Part shown: positions 50,114 to 63,912 of the stretch, piece by piece
How positions within the stretch are numbered: the stretch's first letter is position 1
Layout: each line of letters starts with the position of its first letter
Source of the DNA: Daphnia carinata
Lineage: Eukaryota; Arthropoda; Branchiopoda; Diplostraca; Daphniidae
Assembly: GCF_022539665.2 (NCBI RefSeq)
Contig: NC_081335.1
Location: 1,860,001-1,924,000 of the forward strand
Direction: 5' to 3'
Length of the DNA: 64,000 nt
The notes under the pieces: generated by a model
Database searches by the model: none
Told to the model about the DNA's origin: nothing
The model's input: only the letters and a program-made list of their open reading frames with translations
Program-made: the position numbers and the translations under genes

Positions 50114-51358
50114 ATCCCAGTATAATTTATACCATCCTTAGTGCCCTTCTTCTCTGCCTAGTGTCCTCTTTTTTTTTTTTTTTGTCCATCACACGCCGAG
50201 CGCACTATATTTATACGCAACGAGTTTTTCTTTTTTTGCGGTTCGCTTTTTTTCCCAATAGAAGTTGAAAGATCATTCGAATACAAATAAATACAATATA
50301 AACTCTCGAGAAAGCCTATTTACATGGACATGTTTGTGGGTTTTCTTCAATAGGTTTCTTGATATGATGCGTCCTTTTCGATTGGAACCCATCAGCCATT
50401 TTGAAAAGTCTATGCCGTTCCTGACGTGTATTAAAGTACAACATTGGATAGACTCTTGAATTATTTGGTATTTTGTTTTTGGCGCATGAGGTAGAGGAAA
50501 GAAAAGAAAAGAAAAAATTTCTTTTACGAGCACACAGACGTGTGAATGACTTCCATCTTTTTTCGTTCCGTGTCTCGTCATTTCATATTACCCTCGCAAC
50601 ACGTCAAAAGAAAAGCCTATATCGCGATGTACACACGCGCGTACATCCGTGTCCTATAGACAGACGAACTCCTTTTTTTTTTTTCTTCCTTCTTCTCGTA
50701 CGAAAAGGAAGAAAATAGAATGTTCAAATTAAAAACACAACGCAGGCCAAAATGTTTTTTTTCTTTCAGAATAAGAAAACGACGGCGACGCTGCAGAGAG
50801 AGAGAGAGGAAAAAACACTCTCCGAGCTGTCCAATAATTCAGTCGGCCGTCTCATCAACTCGCACTATATATACAACGTTAGGGCTGCGTGCTGTTCATG
50901 TGGTTCGCCCCTATTGTTATTATTATCCCAAGATTTTTTACGCTAAAAGAAGAAAAAAAAGAAAAAAAAAAGAAAGGGAACTAGCGAACGAAAGCAAGAC
51001 GCAAGAAGAATGTTATGTATTCAAATGAGGTTTTGACCTCGTCTACGAGAGTAACAGCATTTTTGTTCGGTTAAATTGTAAACGCATCAGATTGTAGTGA
51101 ATGATAACAAAAATATATATATACATATACAACGCGTAGGGAAAGCCATAAAAAACAAAATGTAGTAAAACCAAGTGAAACACAACAATGTGTATGATGA
51201 ATGTTTTGTTACCCAAAAAGAAACAAAAACAACAACAATAGAAAAAAAAAAAAAGGGGAAAACTTTGCTTTTCTCATAGCTCTCTATCCGGTTTGTAACA
51301 ACAAAGTAGCGGATCACGTTAGGGCGTAAACGGAAGAGGTCAGTTTTAGAAAAATAAA

Positions 51359-51383
51359 ATATATATATATATATATATATATA
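51359..51383. repeat. (TA)n microsatellite
   Basis: About twelve AT units. Confidence 0.93.
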
Positions 51384-53998
51384 AAGGATAAGAATTTGTA
51401 CGGGATCGATAGGCCTCGTACAACAAAATGAAAGCTTAAACAATATCTGTCGTGTTTTAAGCGTGACGTGCGGGAATCATAATAACGCATCCAATTCTTT
51501 TCCCCTTGTCTGGTCAGTCACTTTCGGTTCACTTGTTTTTATTCGATTTTTTTTTCCCCCCATTCAAATCAAAATGGAAACAGAAAATTAAAAAAAAAAA
51601 AGCCGACGGGAAATTGGGAAAACTCGAGCAGTGGACTCGAACATGCCTAACCGTAAGGGTATATACCCAAATGCTGATAATAATAGAGGACGAAGAGAAC
51701 GGGAGTGGCTTGCGTTCACGAAAAAAAAACACACAAAAAAGAGCCTGGACGCTTGCGACATCTGGACGCAGGTGCATCAAACTGCCTTGCTTATAACACA
51801 CACAGAGACGGACCACATACCCCACATGGAGATGATTATAGGCCTACACCCCTCCTGCCACCATTTTTTCTCGTTATCGATCCGACCGACTGCGCATTCT
51901 CGGCGCTTCTCCAAGATCAATGTTCCCTCGCCACCCACCCACTGTAATACAACTCGCCTTCTTCCTTCCTGCCTCGTGTTTATAACGAAAATAAGAAACA
52001 AGAAATGAGACTTTTTTTTTTTTTTTTTTTTTTTTAACATTAACCCCCATCTTTTTTTTTTTTTTTTTCATTTTTACTTGACTATATATTTCTTGACACA
52101 GATATATATATCTAATATATATTCGTGACTTGTGTATCAATTATTTCCTTTTTTTTTTCCTTCTCCCCCCCCCCCCTTGCGCATCGTAAAAGACACACGC
52201 CAGAAGAAAAAAAAAAAAAAAAGCTTCTTCCTCGTTATATTTCTTTTTTTTTTTTTATATTTTGAAAAGACATGCCTCTTTTTTTTCCTTCTTTTCTGGC
52301 GTCGTTTCACGAATTTCGGTCGATCGACAACCCCCCCCCCCACCCCGCCTTCTACCGTCTTACTCCCCCTTTTAAACTCAAACTTGTATCTCTCTCTTCT
52401 TTTCTATATAAGAGTTAAGAAAGCCCAAGCGCGTCGGTAGCAAAACGCCGTGCCAAAAATGCTCAAACTTCTTCTTTGCACGGCTCGTCTATTCTCTTTA
52501 TACCGGCAGTACGTAACAGTACCAACTGTATACAGACTGCCGCATTTATGATTGCCATCACGATGATGTGTAGCCTACACGTATATATACGCGTAGCGTT
52601 CAAAAAGAGCAGAGAAGGCGTGAGAAGACACGAGCAGAAAAGTTTGTCTGAAGGCGAAAAAAAAAAAGAAAAAGAAAATGTCTCATCAATGAAGCAATTG
52701 GCCGCCTTTTCATGCGTTTCTTCCACATGTAATCTTCTCATCTAGACGAGAAGAACTTTATTCACGTATTATAAGGAGAACGGCCACAGACACACAAGAG
52801 ATATTATGCATAATAAGGCGAAAAAAGAGAAGAAGGGACAACCCAAATGAGAAGATCCTTTTTATTTCCATCTTTTTTTTTTCTTCTATGACGGCCAGCG
52901 CCGATGCCGTCGTCCGAGCTTTTTTTTTTTTTTTTTTAACATCTGCCGACTTCTTGTCTAATAAATCGCCACCACACACACAGACACGAAATTTTCCCCC
53001 CTTTTTTTTTTCTTCTTTATTCAAACGAGCGTGAAAGGACTAAGATAATCACATTCCTAGTTTATACAAACGTCACTCACGCAGATTTTCCAGTTCCTTG
53101 CCCACGGCTATTCGTCGTCATCTTCAAATGCATAACCAAAAACGAACCCAAAAAAAAAAAAAAATAAATAAATAAACAAGAAATCTCCCTCCAGAATGAA
53201 AAAAATAAAAATAAATTTAAACGAAAAAGGTCGTGGTCGGTTAGTGGGCGGATCCCAATCTTATTTAAAAGAGAACGCGAGAGCCAAAAATAAAAATGGT
53301 AATTGGTGCGAGCTGCTCTGTATGTGTACGGCACATCCCAAATTGCGCACCCCCAGTTGCGTACCGTCATACGCCATCCCAATCTCCTCTTCAATTCCCC
53401 TTTTTTTTTTTTTTTTTTGGATGTTTCCAATTTGCTCCAAACTGTTTTGGCTCCATCATCATCATCTTAAATGGATAAATAAAAGAAATAAAAAAAAAAA
53501 AAAAGAAAAGAAAAGAATGGTACATTGTCGTTTATGCAAGCGGGTACATCGCCCCGTGTGCCGTCTTCTTTCCCGATTGTTCTAAAGCCGAACGAATTTC
53601 CACTGCAGCAAATAACTCTCCGTGAGTTCGTCTATGACCCACCAGCTAGCCGACACCTATCTCTTTTCCATCCTCATTCTATAGTAGGGCGCGCCTCTAC
53701 ACCGCGTAATCTAGATGGATTCAAAGTCTTCTTCCTTTTTTTTTTTTTCTCATCTCGAGTTTTGAATGAGAAAACAAAACGCCGCCACCCAAAAACCTTG
53801 TGACTTTCAACCAAAAGATTCCTTGATGTTGACCTCCACAGCCATTTGCTGGACCACCTCCCCAGCCCACTGGGGATAGGAGGAAAAAAAAAAGAACAAG
53901 ATCTTTCAACCGGATTGACTTGTGTTTACTATGCAAGAGAGCCGGTGCAACGGGCCCATCCAGCACGATCGTATATAGACAACCGCACAGATACAATA

Positions 53999-54004
53999 TT
54001 TTTT

Positions 54005-54036
<32 letters not shown>

Positions 54037-54042
54037 TTTTTT
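53999..54042. repeat. Near-pure poly(T) tract, 44 nt
   Basis: Eighteen T, one C, then twenty-five T. Confidence 0.95.
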
Positions 54043-57000
54043 AAGTTTCTTATCAAATTCCCTCCTCTTTCCTTTCTATACGCCCCGAAAAAGAAAGACG
54101 GAAGAACTACACACACACACACACAACGTTACACGTAAATGCGTATATACGGGCGGAGGTTATTTATATCGACGTCGGACTCGGCCCATTGTGGCCTCGT
54201 ACACACGATCGTAAATCATATGCACAGCCGGGGCAGAACAGACGCAAAGTAGGGAAAGAAAAAAAAAAAAAAAAAAGGAGGGCCATCGCTTTACGGACGT
54301 TCCAACAAGCGTGATGGAAGTGGTTGTCTGTGCGCCATGCATATATGTATATACAAGTATGATTTGGATGTACACGTATGTTTTTTTTTCTAGATGTAGA
54401 CGCCCTAAGGCCCTCATTGAAACGCAGCAGTACAGCCTTTTCTAGTTGCGTTCCATTGTGTTCGTTTTTGTTGTTTCTTTTTCATCCGCTTTAAGCTGCG
54501 GAACTGTTCCAGTCAGTAGGAAAAAAAAAAAACACATACTAAGACTGGTCGTGTGTAAAGGTTCAAGGTTTTTCTACAACTTTTCTTTCCTTTTTTTTTT
54601 TTTTTTTTTTTTTTTGAGTTAAAATGGAAACTCAAAACGAAATTCGTTCGGCCTGAAAAAAAAAAAAGAAAGCAGTTGCACGCATACAGCAATCACGCGG
54701 TCATAGTCTTTCGAGCTCATTCGCTCACCGGGGAGAAACAACGACGCCCAATGGGGGGAACAGCACCAAAAACAACAACAACAACAGAGTGGAGCAGAAA
54801 CACAACGCAGAATTGTTGTTGTCGTTCGTTTCGTTTAGAAAAAAAAAAAAAAAAAAATTCTTTCGCCGCATCTTCCAGCGTGTACAGCTGGTGGTGGCGG
54901 GACTTGGAGGTGGAGGAATTTTATGATTATTACAGATCCAAAGCCGCAGAGTTTTTGAACGCAGCAGAACAACAACGGAGGGAAAGAAAGAAAGAAAGAA
55001 AGAAGATGAAAAAAAAAAAAAACCTTTTCTTTCGTCGAGATATACGCAGACAGTTGAGAAAGAAGAAGGCCTGAAGCGGAAACTTCTTCTTCTTTTTTCA
55101 ATACGTTATAATATATGTCGGCGCTGCAGCCAATGGACGCGGGACCTTATATAGCGGTTGATTATATACACACGGTACAACGGCGAACCACAGCGATGGC
55201 CAAAAGGGAGGAGGAAGGAAAAAAAAAAAAAGAAGAACTTGACGTATTTATTTCTTATCTACTACAAAAGCATGTAGAGACATTCATACATTACGTCGTA
55301 CGTGTATAGAAGATAAGCCAAAAGAAGGAACCTCAGGAAGAGCAATTATTATTTTTTTTTTTTTTTTGTTCCTTTCTTCCAGAGAGAGACGAGGTTCGCG
55401 TGAGAGCAGCAACCAGCACGACTCCTCCCTTTCCCTCCGCCATCCAAAACACACGCACAAAACATGTAGGCGCGCACAATGTGCTCGACTTTAATTGTAT
55501 TTCACTTGGGTTGGTACATGTTTGTTACACAGACGCACACAAGTCAGAGGGCTTTTTCGTGCGCCTTAGGAAAAAGAAAAAAAGAAAAAAAAAAAAAAAA
55601 AAGTTGGCAGTCAGTTCCAGCCAATTTGGCCTCCCTACCCCACCTCAAACCACATCACCATTTTTTTTTTTTTTTCTTTTTCAGGTCGTGAATTTCACGT
55701 CCAATCTTTTTTTTTTTCTTCCGGCAAAAGCGCAAACGCGCGCAACGACATTTGCTCACGAAGCTCATCACCGGGGGGTTCACACAACAACAAAAAAAAA
55801 AAAAAACGACAATCACGAGGGCCAAAGACGACTGCCACGCCACCCTTTAAAATAATAAAAATAAAGAAAAATTCTCTTTTTAACTTCAGTTGGTTCGATA
55901 TTTCGTCGTGTGCCCCCCTCGTTCTTTACGCACACTTTCTTAACTGGTTAACCACTACACCCTACATCTATTATCCGTTTCGTTCAATCATCAAGTAAAA
56001 TGTGCCCGTTCACAAAAAAAAAAAAAAAAAAAACGCCACCGACTCACGACAACGGACGTGTCCGTCCGCTTAGTTTGATTTAAAAACAAAACAAAGACCT
56101 TCACATTTTTGCCGCCGTGTGTTATCAACAAAACTTTTTATTTTGTAACGGAAAACTCTGTTGAATCATGTGGTTTTCAAAAAGAAAAAAAAAAAAAAAA
56201 AAAAAAGTTAATGACGATGATGCGCTACGCTCGAATTGGGGATAAGAGACTGCGGTGGCGCTAGCACCGAAGCCAGTTGGGCTGTCTTGATTGCCAGCCC
56301 CGCAATGTTTAGGATAGCTCATCAACAGCAATTGAGAAAAAAACGAGAGCTAGTGTGTGCGGTAAGAGAGAAAAACGTATAACACAAAGTAACAAACCCA
56401 AACGAATGTTTTCCTATTCATTTCTTCCGAATCGCATCCGTACCTCAAACCATTGATTCGATTCTTCCAACCATCCCAAACAAAAATGGCCCGTGTTAAA
56501 CAAGCGAATATAAAAAAAAAACACACACACACATCTCGTCAACGTGTGGCGCTGCCTTGTGATCAATACTTTGTTATAAATATCTAAAAAAAAAAAAAAA
56601 AGGCAGGCGGATAGATCCTGCTCTCGTTATTTCCTCCTTTTTTTTCTCTCATTCCTTTCACACGTCGACATACAATGGCATATGGGTGATAGCCAATGCT
56701 TCTCTCTCTCTCTCTCTGGGGGTAGGAAGTACAATTGAGAGTAACTATGTGTGCACAGAGAGCGCGCAAGGGGAGGCCGAAGAGGACTCGGTGCACGCAC
56801 ACCAGTCTAATGATACAAGAGCAAAAGAGAAAAAGAAAAAAAATAAAGGCTAGCAATCTATACCACTACTAGCAAAAGAGCAGCTTTCTCTCTCTGTGAT
56901 TGGCTGCTACGCCAAACTTTTTATGTGAACTTTTTTTTTTTCTTCTTCTTCTGTCCTTTCTACTCCCCTCTCTCCCATACAGACAGACACCATCGGTCAG

Positions 57001-57852
57001 CAAAAGAGCGCACAACACATTTTTCTTCTCTTCTTCCATTCCGAGACCAAAAAAAAAAAAAAATGGAAATAAATCCAGCTGGGGGGTGGGTATGAAGGGA
57101 CTGGAAAGAAGATGGCCAGACTTTTTTTTTTTCTTCTTCTCTAAAGATATATATACACACACGCATTTCTATTCTCCCTTTTTTTTTTTCTTCTTCTTCT
57201 TCTTAACTGTTACGTACACACCCGGAGGATTTTTTCGGCACCAAAGATGGCGCCCCCCACTCTCTTCTTCGTCGAAAAAAAAATTCGTTTTGTATTTTTT
57301 TTTTATCTTCCCCTTTTAAGGGATAGCAAGAGAAAAAAAAAAGAGAGAGAGGAAGCGACGGGTGCTGAACTTGGCGATGCGCAGCGGAGCAGTCGTGGTT
57401 TCAATCGCTTTGGGAAGAGAAAGACGCTCGTCCGTTTCTTTCCGGTTTGCTAGAGAGAAAGTCTGCCGTTCCGTTTCCTTAAAAAAAAAAAAAAAACCCA
57501 CACACATTTAAAACTTCTACACTCAAAGCCAACGCCTTCCGAAAAACAAAAATCATTTTTCCCAGTTAGCCCGATCGAAAAGCAAACAAGAATCAGTGTA
57601 CCTCCAACCGACGGCAAAGATACAAATACGGTAAGTTGTCAATTTTCTTTCATCTTTTTTGTGTGAAATTATTTGCTTGCCCTTGTTGGAAGAAGCAGAA
57701 AAATATTTAAACGGTAATAAAAAAGAGTGGAAAGACAAGGGAAATAACATCATTGATGTTATTAGTAGTTGTCGCAGAAGAATCAGTAGCTAGAGCCAAC
57801 AACATTTCTGTTTTAAAGAGGGGCGGGTTCGCTCTTTTTGGCCGATGCAGGC

Positions 57853-57854
<2 letters not shown>

Positions 57855-57884
<30 letters not shown>
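57855..57884. repeat. (AC)15 microsatellite
   Basis: A perfect 30-nt AC repeat directly after CAGGCCT. Confidence 0.95.
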
Positions 57885-57886
<2 letters not shown>

Positions 57887-60724
57887 TATCCTGCGTTTAT
57901 AGGCCATACGTCAGGCCGGGTAATGGCGAACTAAAAGTTAAGACTTAATGGCTTTCTAGCCGCCCCACGTGAAGACAAAAAAAAAGGCAGCAGCAAAAAA
58001 AAAAAAAAACGAAGAAGAAACAGCCAATAACTTTATCGTTGAAGATTGGAATCGTCACATCCAAACTATTCGATAAGAACAACAACAACAAACGAAATTT
58101 TAAAGTTGAGGGAAGAAACAAACAAGTAAAAAAAAAGAATCAAGGAATAATAAGGGCGGGGTCGTGAAAAGAGTCAAACGAAGCAATCGAATGAAAACAA
58201 GAAAATTTCGAAAAGAAAAGACTTTGACCGTCGTGATTGAGACGTGCCTGTTGTTGTTGTGTTGACATTCGTTACTGTCCTGCGTGCAGTTAAATTGTCC
58301 TTGCATTTTTTTTTTCACGACAAAAAAAAACAAAAAAAAAACACAAAAATTCTTTTAAGTCGAGGTGGGTGGGGTGTGGTATAAGAAGCGTGAAAAAAAA
58401 AACAAAAAAAACAAGCCAGCCGGGCTTGTGCTGGGCCGTCTCGGTCTAGCTCAAGTCTCGACCGCCCATTTCTCCCAATTTGTTGTGTAGTATCGCGGCC
58501 GAGTTTCGCCTCATTTAACATCCATATTGGATACGCCAAAAAAACAGTAAACAGAAAACAAGCGAGAGAAAACAAGAGACCCAAAATAACACACGGCTAA
58601 AAGGTATGGTCAACCACACCTCCCAAAGTTAGATTGTGTGTCCAGCAGCTAAAATAACTTAAACCAAGAGACCAGAGCAAATGGACGGTGGTGGTTCTTT
58701 TTTTTTTGCTTCTTTTCTTTCCGTTGGTGATGTTCATATGGCAAAATATTTCATTTAACTTTCGTTAAATTTCCCGTAACAGACGATTCATTCCACCCTC
58801 GAAAAAAAAAAAAAAATGAACAGGCCTAGTTTCGAATCGAGCTACGGCCGCCTCAACACACACGCTCCTTACGTAAAAATAGGTGGCGTCTATGTCGCAG
58901 TATATCAAAATTCAGCAGCAAGAATGTAACCAAAAATAAAGGTACATCCAAATTTTTCAAGGTTTTTTCTTTTTTTTTCTTTTATAATAAAATTTTGAAT
59001 TTCATTTTTTTTTGGGTAGACATTTAAACATTCGTGGCAGCAAAAGAGGGAAAAGCGTTTCCAGGGCGTTCATCCACCGACCACCTCAACCTCAACTGTT
59101 TTTTTTGTTTTTTTGGTCTTCGTCTGGTATGAAAACCGCAAAACCCGGTTAATTCCCAACGACGACAACAACAAACAGCCCTTGTGGCATTGTATAAACC
59201 CCCCCCCCCCCCCCCAAAAAAAAAAAAAAAAAGGATTGAGGCCTGAAACGATCGCAAATATTTTTACCAAGATCAAACGGCGGGCAAGAAAACAAAAATA
59301 AGACGGTCCCAATTTATTAGACTCCATCTTATTTTATTTTTTTTTACTTCAACATGCGATGGTGTAATGGTAACACACGACAATCTGTTCCAATGTTCCT
59401 TCACCGACAAGGGTTAAGGGTACATCGATATTATAAGACTAGGAGCTCGTAAGACTCAACGTCCATAGATGCATATGGCGTAAGGGTCTCCTCTTCTACT
59501 AATAAAAAAAAAAGGGATTTGTTTCAAGAGAAAGGGTCCGATGAAAATAAAAACATGAGAAAAGGTAGTCGAATGGAGTCATAAAAATTGGGGGGGAAAT
59601 TAAAAATAGAAAACTTTTTTTTTTCTTTTTTTTTTTCGATAGATCGAGGGCCTATTACCATGGCTACCGCTTCTTCCTTTTTTTTTATATATATAAAATA
59701 AAGAGCGTCGACCAGGCGGAGCATCAGTTGGTATTTCGGATCTGACTAAGTCAGGCCCCACAATCATCTCATCTTCAATTTGAACGCGCAAATTTCTTAT
59801 TAAATTTAAATCCCTTCAAAAAAAAAAAGAAGAAAAAAGGCATATTTCTCCGTTATCGTTTCCAAAGTGTGTTGCACGCAGTCGACCCACTTTTTGACGT
59901 TCACGAAAAAAAAAAAAAAAAAAAAAACAGGGTTGTATTTAATCCCGGCAAAGTGAGAAAGAAAAAAAAAAGAACATCCATTCGGACCAGCTGCGCAATC
60001 TTCTAGCTAAACCGTCTGCAACTCACATTATTGTCAAAACTTGCTCTCCAATCTTCCAACCATGTCCTACTAACCAATAGCTCAAGTGTAATACGTGTGC
60101 CCACCAACTAACAAACGAAAACAAAACGAAAAAAAAAAAAAAAAAAAAAAAAAGACTCGGCGAGAACTTACGGGTCACGCAATCAAGCGCAAGTTGGACG
60201 AAAGCGTTTCCCGACAAGTCCCTTATACGACCGTTTCTCTCTTTGCTATATTAAAACTCGTGTATTGTGTATGTCGTGTTTGTGTAATCCCGACGGCTTC
60301 CACGTCGCATGTTACATGTAATATTTCTTATTAGGCAAGAACGGCGCGGCGAGGGGAGAACTAACAACACGGTTTTAAAACATAATCCAATTTAGCGGTG
60401 CAACATCACGGACGTCATCATCGTTTGTTTTGTTATTTTCAAAAACGAAAAAAAAAATTTTATTTGTTCAATCCAAAACAAACACTATTTTTCTATCCTT
60501 TCTTTTGTTTCGCGAAAAAAAAAAAACAAAAAAAAAAAAAGTAGAATAGATCTCTCCCGCTATATTTCATGTAGTCTAGAGCATGTGTTTCCCTCTCAGT
60601 GTATTGATTTTCTCATCAGACCACACACACAAAAACTGTAAAAAGAAAAATGGCAGCCAACGCGTTTTGGCCCCGTCTCTTTTTCTGCTTTTATAGGTCA
60701 GCCATACAAACCCACGCACACATT

Positions 60725-60749
60725 TATATATATATATATATATATATAT
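60725..60749. repeat. (TA)n microsatellite near mir-iab
   Basis: About twelve TA units roughly 260 bp before the mir-iab hairpin. Confidence 0.93.
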
Positions 60750-61008
60750 CTATGTATATATACAGAAGCACACACACATCAAGTACGCTGGAGGAGCGAG
60801 GAAAAAAGGGAAACAAGCGCGAGCCCCGGCAAGTCGCACGCACACACACACAAACATTGGGTGGCAGTCAGCCGAAGCGGACGGATGGGCATGATGGTGC
60901 GGGTTCGGCGGCGAGCGGAACAAGGAAGAAGAAAAAAAAAAAAAAAAAAAGGAAGGACGACAAAAGAAAAATGAACGGATGTTTTCAATTCACGTCGACT
61001 GGATGTTT

Positions 61009-61085
61009 AACCCCCTGGACGTATACTGAATGTATCCTGAGCTTCATTCATTCCGGTATACCTTCAGTATACGTAACAGGAGGCA
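61009..61085 (+). ncRNA. mir-iab-4: microRNA precursor mir-iab-4
   Basis: The plus strand carries both arms of the conserved bithorax-complex microRNA. The 5p arm at 61019-61040 starts ACGTATACTGAATG and the 3p arm at 61054-61077 starts CGGTATACCTTCAG. As far as I can recall both match the Drosophila mature sequences in full. Twelve consecutive pairs join 61019-61030 to 61063-61074; more pairs follow across a C·T mismatch, with a bulge near 61057, to a 13-nt loop. Below the mature duplex, CC.CCTG pairs with CAGG.GG across an internal loop. The hairpin lies about 25.7 kb upstream of abd-A, as expected for the abd-A/Abd-B interval, and on the strand opposite to abd-A, as in Drosophila. Known targets there are Ubx and abd-A. 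It is embedded in a meaningless open frame (60650-61141). Confidence 0.97.
61009..61085 (-). ncRNA. mir-iab-8: Antisense microRNA precursor mir-iab-8
   Basis: The reverse complement of the same hairpin gives the 5p arm TTACGTATACTGAAGG... (61076 down to 61054) and the 3p arm AGGATACATTCAGTATACGT (61038 down to 61019), matching Drosophila miR-iab-8 as I remember it. It is on the abd-A strand, so a long transcript running from the Abd-B side toward abd-A would contain it. Its 5p seed, UACGUAU, matches the cluster of sites in the inferred abd-A 3'UTR. Transcription of this strand is inferred from conservation and from the target cluster. Confidence 0.88.
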
Positions 61086-63834
61086 ACACTTTCAACATTG
61101 TTCGCCCTCGCAAACGGAAGACGATTCGCAGCGCCCTATAGGTAAAAACAATAATTGAAAGAAAAAAACAAAACAAAACAAAACAGAAGTTTGTATAAAT
61201 GTGTTGGTTTGAAATAAACGTTGGTTATGACAGAAAAATTTGTGTTTCGTAACGTGTACGGATCTACTCGTGTTTGATTGCGGTTTTTTGTTTGCATACA
61301 AACACGCGTTGTGCTACTACCACCTTTCCTCTCCCCCTCCCCTGCATCTATTTTCGGTGGAGATAAAAATAGGCGGAGATAAAAGAAAACAAACAGCGAA
61401 AACATACACACACAAAAAAGTTGAGCTGCCATCAAGTGAGGTTTATAAATACTTCGGGCCAGATTGATTTTGTGTGTGTCATATAACCATGATTATTGGG
61501 TGTGCGCACCATTAAAAATAATAAAATATAAATATATAAACACGAAGAGAATCGCTTTTGCCTCCGTGTCGCTTCCCTCTATGGGTCACTGGCGGTGCGC
61601 GCGATCCAATTCAAAATATGAAAAGAAATAAAAAATTAAAAAAAATGAAAAACAAAATCCCCATCTTTTCCCAGCCTTCAACTTTTTCCTCCCCTTCCCG
61701 TCTAACTAACAAACAATTCAAAAGAGATGGCCAGCGGGGATCGTAAATTACCCCTTCCCCCAGATTCCTATTCAACGTAGAGCCCCTCCCACATTGCTAG
61801 CCACGCCCATCCATGATGGCCGACTGCTACTCGCCCATTGGTCCATTCCCTGAAAGCGGTGCTATGATTAGTCGTGAGCTCTTGAGACGGCCTAATCCAA
61901 CCAGCACGGCGGACTCCCGACGCCAAGGCAAAAAGACATTCCCCCCCCCCTCTTCCCTGTTTTTTTTTCGCCGTTCGGGAGACAGCAACGTTGCCGCTTC
62001 ACTTCATGCTCCGTGCGTCCGCAATAGCGCCGGGTACACGCTCGATTGAACCCGCTATTACACACAAAGACTCAATCGCGATGTACTTCTATTACCATTG
62101 AATTCGCCTGGCTATAATGCCAACGCCCTTCAACGCAAACGATTTTTCTTAAACTTCACATTCAATTTAAAATTCAATATTATTTTTTAAAAATCCATCG
62201 CCCAAAATTCAGAAATGAATTAAAGTTTAAAGAAAAATTGAAAGAATCCAACTGGCTCGTTTCAGCGAAACAAAATTTAAATGCATATCAAAACAACACG
62301 TCATTAATGCTAAAAGACAATCAGCGCTAAGCAGACAGACACCCTCGTTAAATGTTGTCACACTATTTCACGAATGAAATTTTTTTTTTTTTTTTTTTTC
62401 ACGATAGCCTTGCATGTCTTGTCGCGATAGATGCGTTTTTTTTTCCCCAAAACCAAATCGTTCGTGCATTTGCAATAATCGCGTTGTGTCATCTCGGGTT
62501 GTAAATTGAAAATCAAGATTAGAGGCACATTAAGTCAAACGACCTGCCGTTTCCTTTCCGGCTAAAAACAAAAACCAAAAATGAATAGAATTTCACTATT
62601 TAGAAGTTCTAGACGCCCATTCAAAAACGAAAACAAGGAAATGTTACCAACACGTCATTTAGACAAGGCAATCAAATCAAAATTGTTTGGCTACTATACA
62701 ATTTATCGTGCTTAAAAAGATAATCCGATTAATAAATCGGCCGTTAAAAAAAAAAAAAAAACACAAATTTCAAGCAAAAATGTCAGGACAATCAGGAAGT
62801 TAAATAGACACGGGAAACGGCCTACGCTCTACGCATTTCTGACGGGATGCTAAAACGTACGAGCGATGCGGGTTGAATAGACGAAAAGAAACAAGTCAGA
62901 AGCCGATACCCATTTTTTTTTTTTTCTTGGGTGATTCCATTGATTACCGAACGAAAGACGAGTCTACAAGTGAGCCACGAATTGAGCTTAGAATTCTACA
63001 CGTCACAATATAAAACGCTCATTGAAAATCAAGTTGTTTACCATTGAGAAAAGAAAAGTTTGCGGATGGAAAGAAACCAAATACCCCATAGAAATTCTAT
63101 ACAAACGAGTTCTAGTTACATTAACAACTACATCCAAAACGACCACTTGCAATAGTTTTGCCCCTTTTTTCTTTTAATGAATCGTTATGAAAAAAAAAGC
63201 CCATCAAAATCGTATAAATACGCGCTCTCGGACTGCACAAAAACGCGGCATTCGTATTTTACTTTTTTTTTTTACGACAATCATCTAGATATGTAAAAAT
63301 AAATAAATAAATAAAAACTCGTTACGACTGCTTAAGCAACGACGAAAACATGCGTGTATAGCGCGTAAACAACGCAAACATAATTCTAAATCCTTGCATG
63401 TCAAACGATTGATTATTGCGCATTCCAATTTCTAGCCTACTGGCAAGCAAAGCTCTACACCAACCCTTTAAATAAAAAAACCCGTCGGAGGAACACAAAA
63501 TGGCGGCGGCTTCCTACTCCGGCCTACTCGTTACACGCGCATTACAACTAAAACGCTAAAAAAAATCATTGCAATTAGCCATGAAATCAAGTACAAAATG
63601 TCATGCGATCAGACTGCTACATTTAATAACACCCCAACCGAAAGTTATCAAGTTTTAAAACGATAAAAAAATAACAATCTACTTTTTGATCAGGTTGTTG
63701 CCATACGATTCCGACAAAGAATCCGACTGCATTTCCGTGCCACAATATTTTAGCGTATTACTTTAGATTTTTTTTTTTTACGTAAAACATAAAAAAAAAA
63801 AATAGGGAAAATATGGGAGGAGAGAATATGTGTT

Positions 63835-63853
63835 TGTGTGTGTGTGTGTGTGT
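63835..63853. repeat. (TG)n microsatellite
   Basis: About nine TG units. Confidence 0.9.
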
Positions 63854-63912
63854 ATGCGTGTGCAAAGGGGAGAGACCGTAGAGAATGTCTGTTTTGGAAA
63901 TAGGCCGAGTAT

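Larger units (their letters stand above)
46531..61008. other. Intergenic DNA between abd-A and mir-iab
   Basis: I see no protein gene, tRNA or rRNA. Microsatellites include (CT)n at 48817-48855 and 50089-50113, (TA)n at 51359-51383 and 60725-60749, a 42-nt nearly pure T tract at 54001-54042, (AC)15 at 57855-57884, and a C-run followed by an A-run at about 59199-59232. In Drosophila the matching interval is crossed by the iab-8 long non-coding RNA on the Hox-gene strand. Such a transcript could exist here but has no visible signature. Confidence 0.55.

Noticed and set aside
59355-59430. tRNA-like sequence (ATGGTGTAATGGT resembles a Gln/Glu tRNA A-box)
   Set aside because: There is no B-box, anticodon stem or acceptor-stem pairing after it; a chance match or a decayed fragment at most.
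60650-61141. 163-residue open frame spanning mir-iab-4
   Set aside because: Its translation is made of microsatellite readings (His/Ile/Tyr, Lys runs) and the conserved part is explained by the miRNA hairpin.
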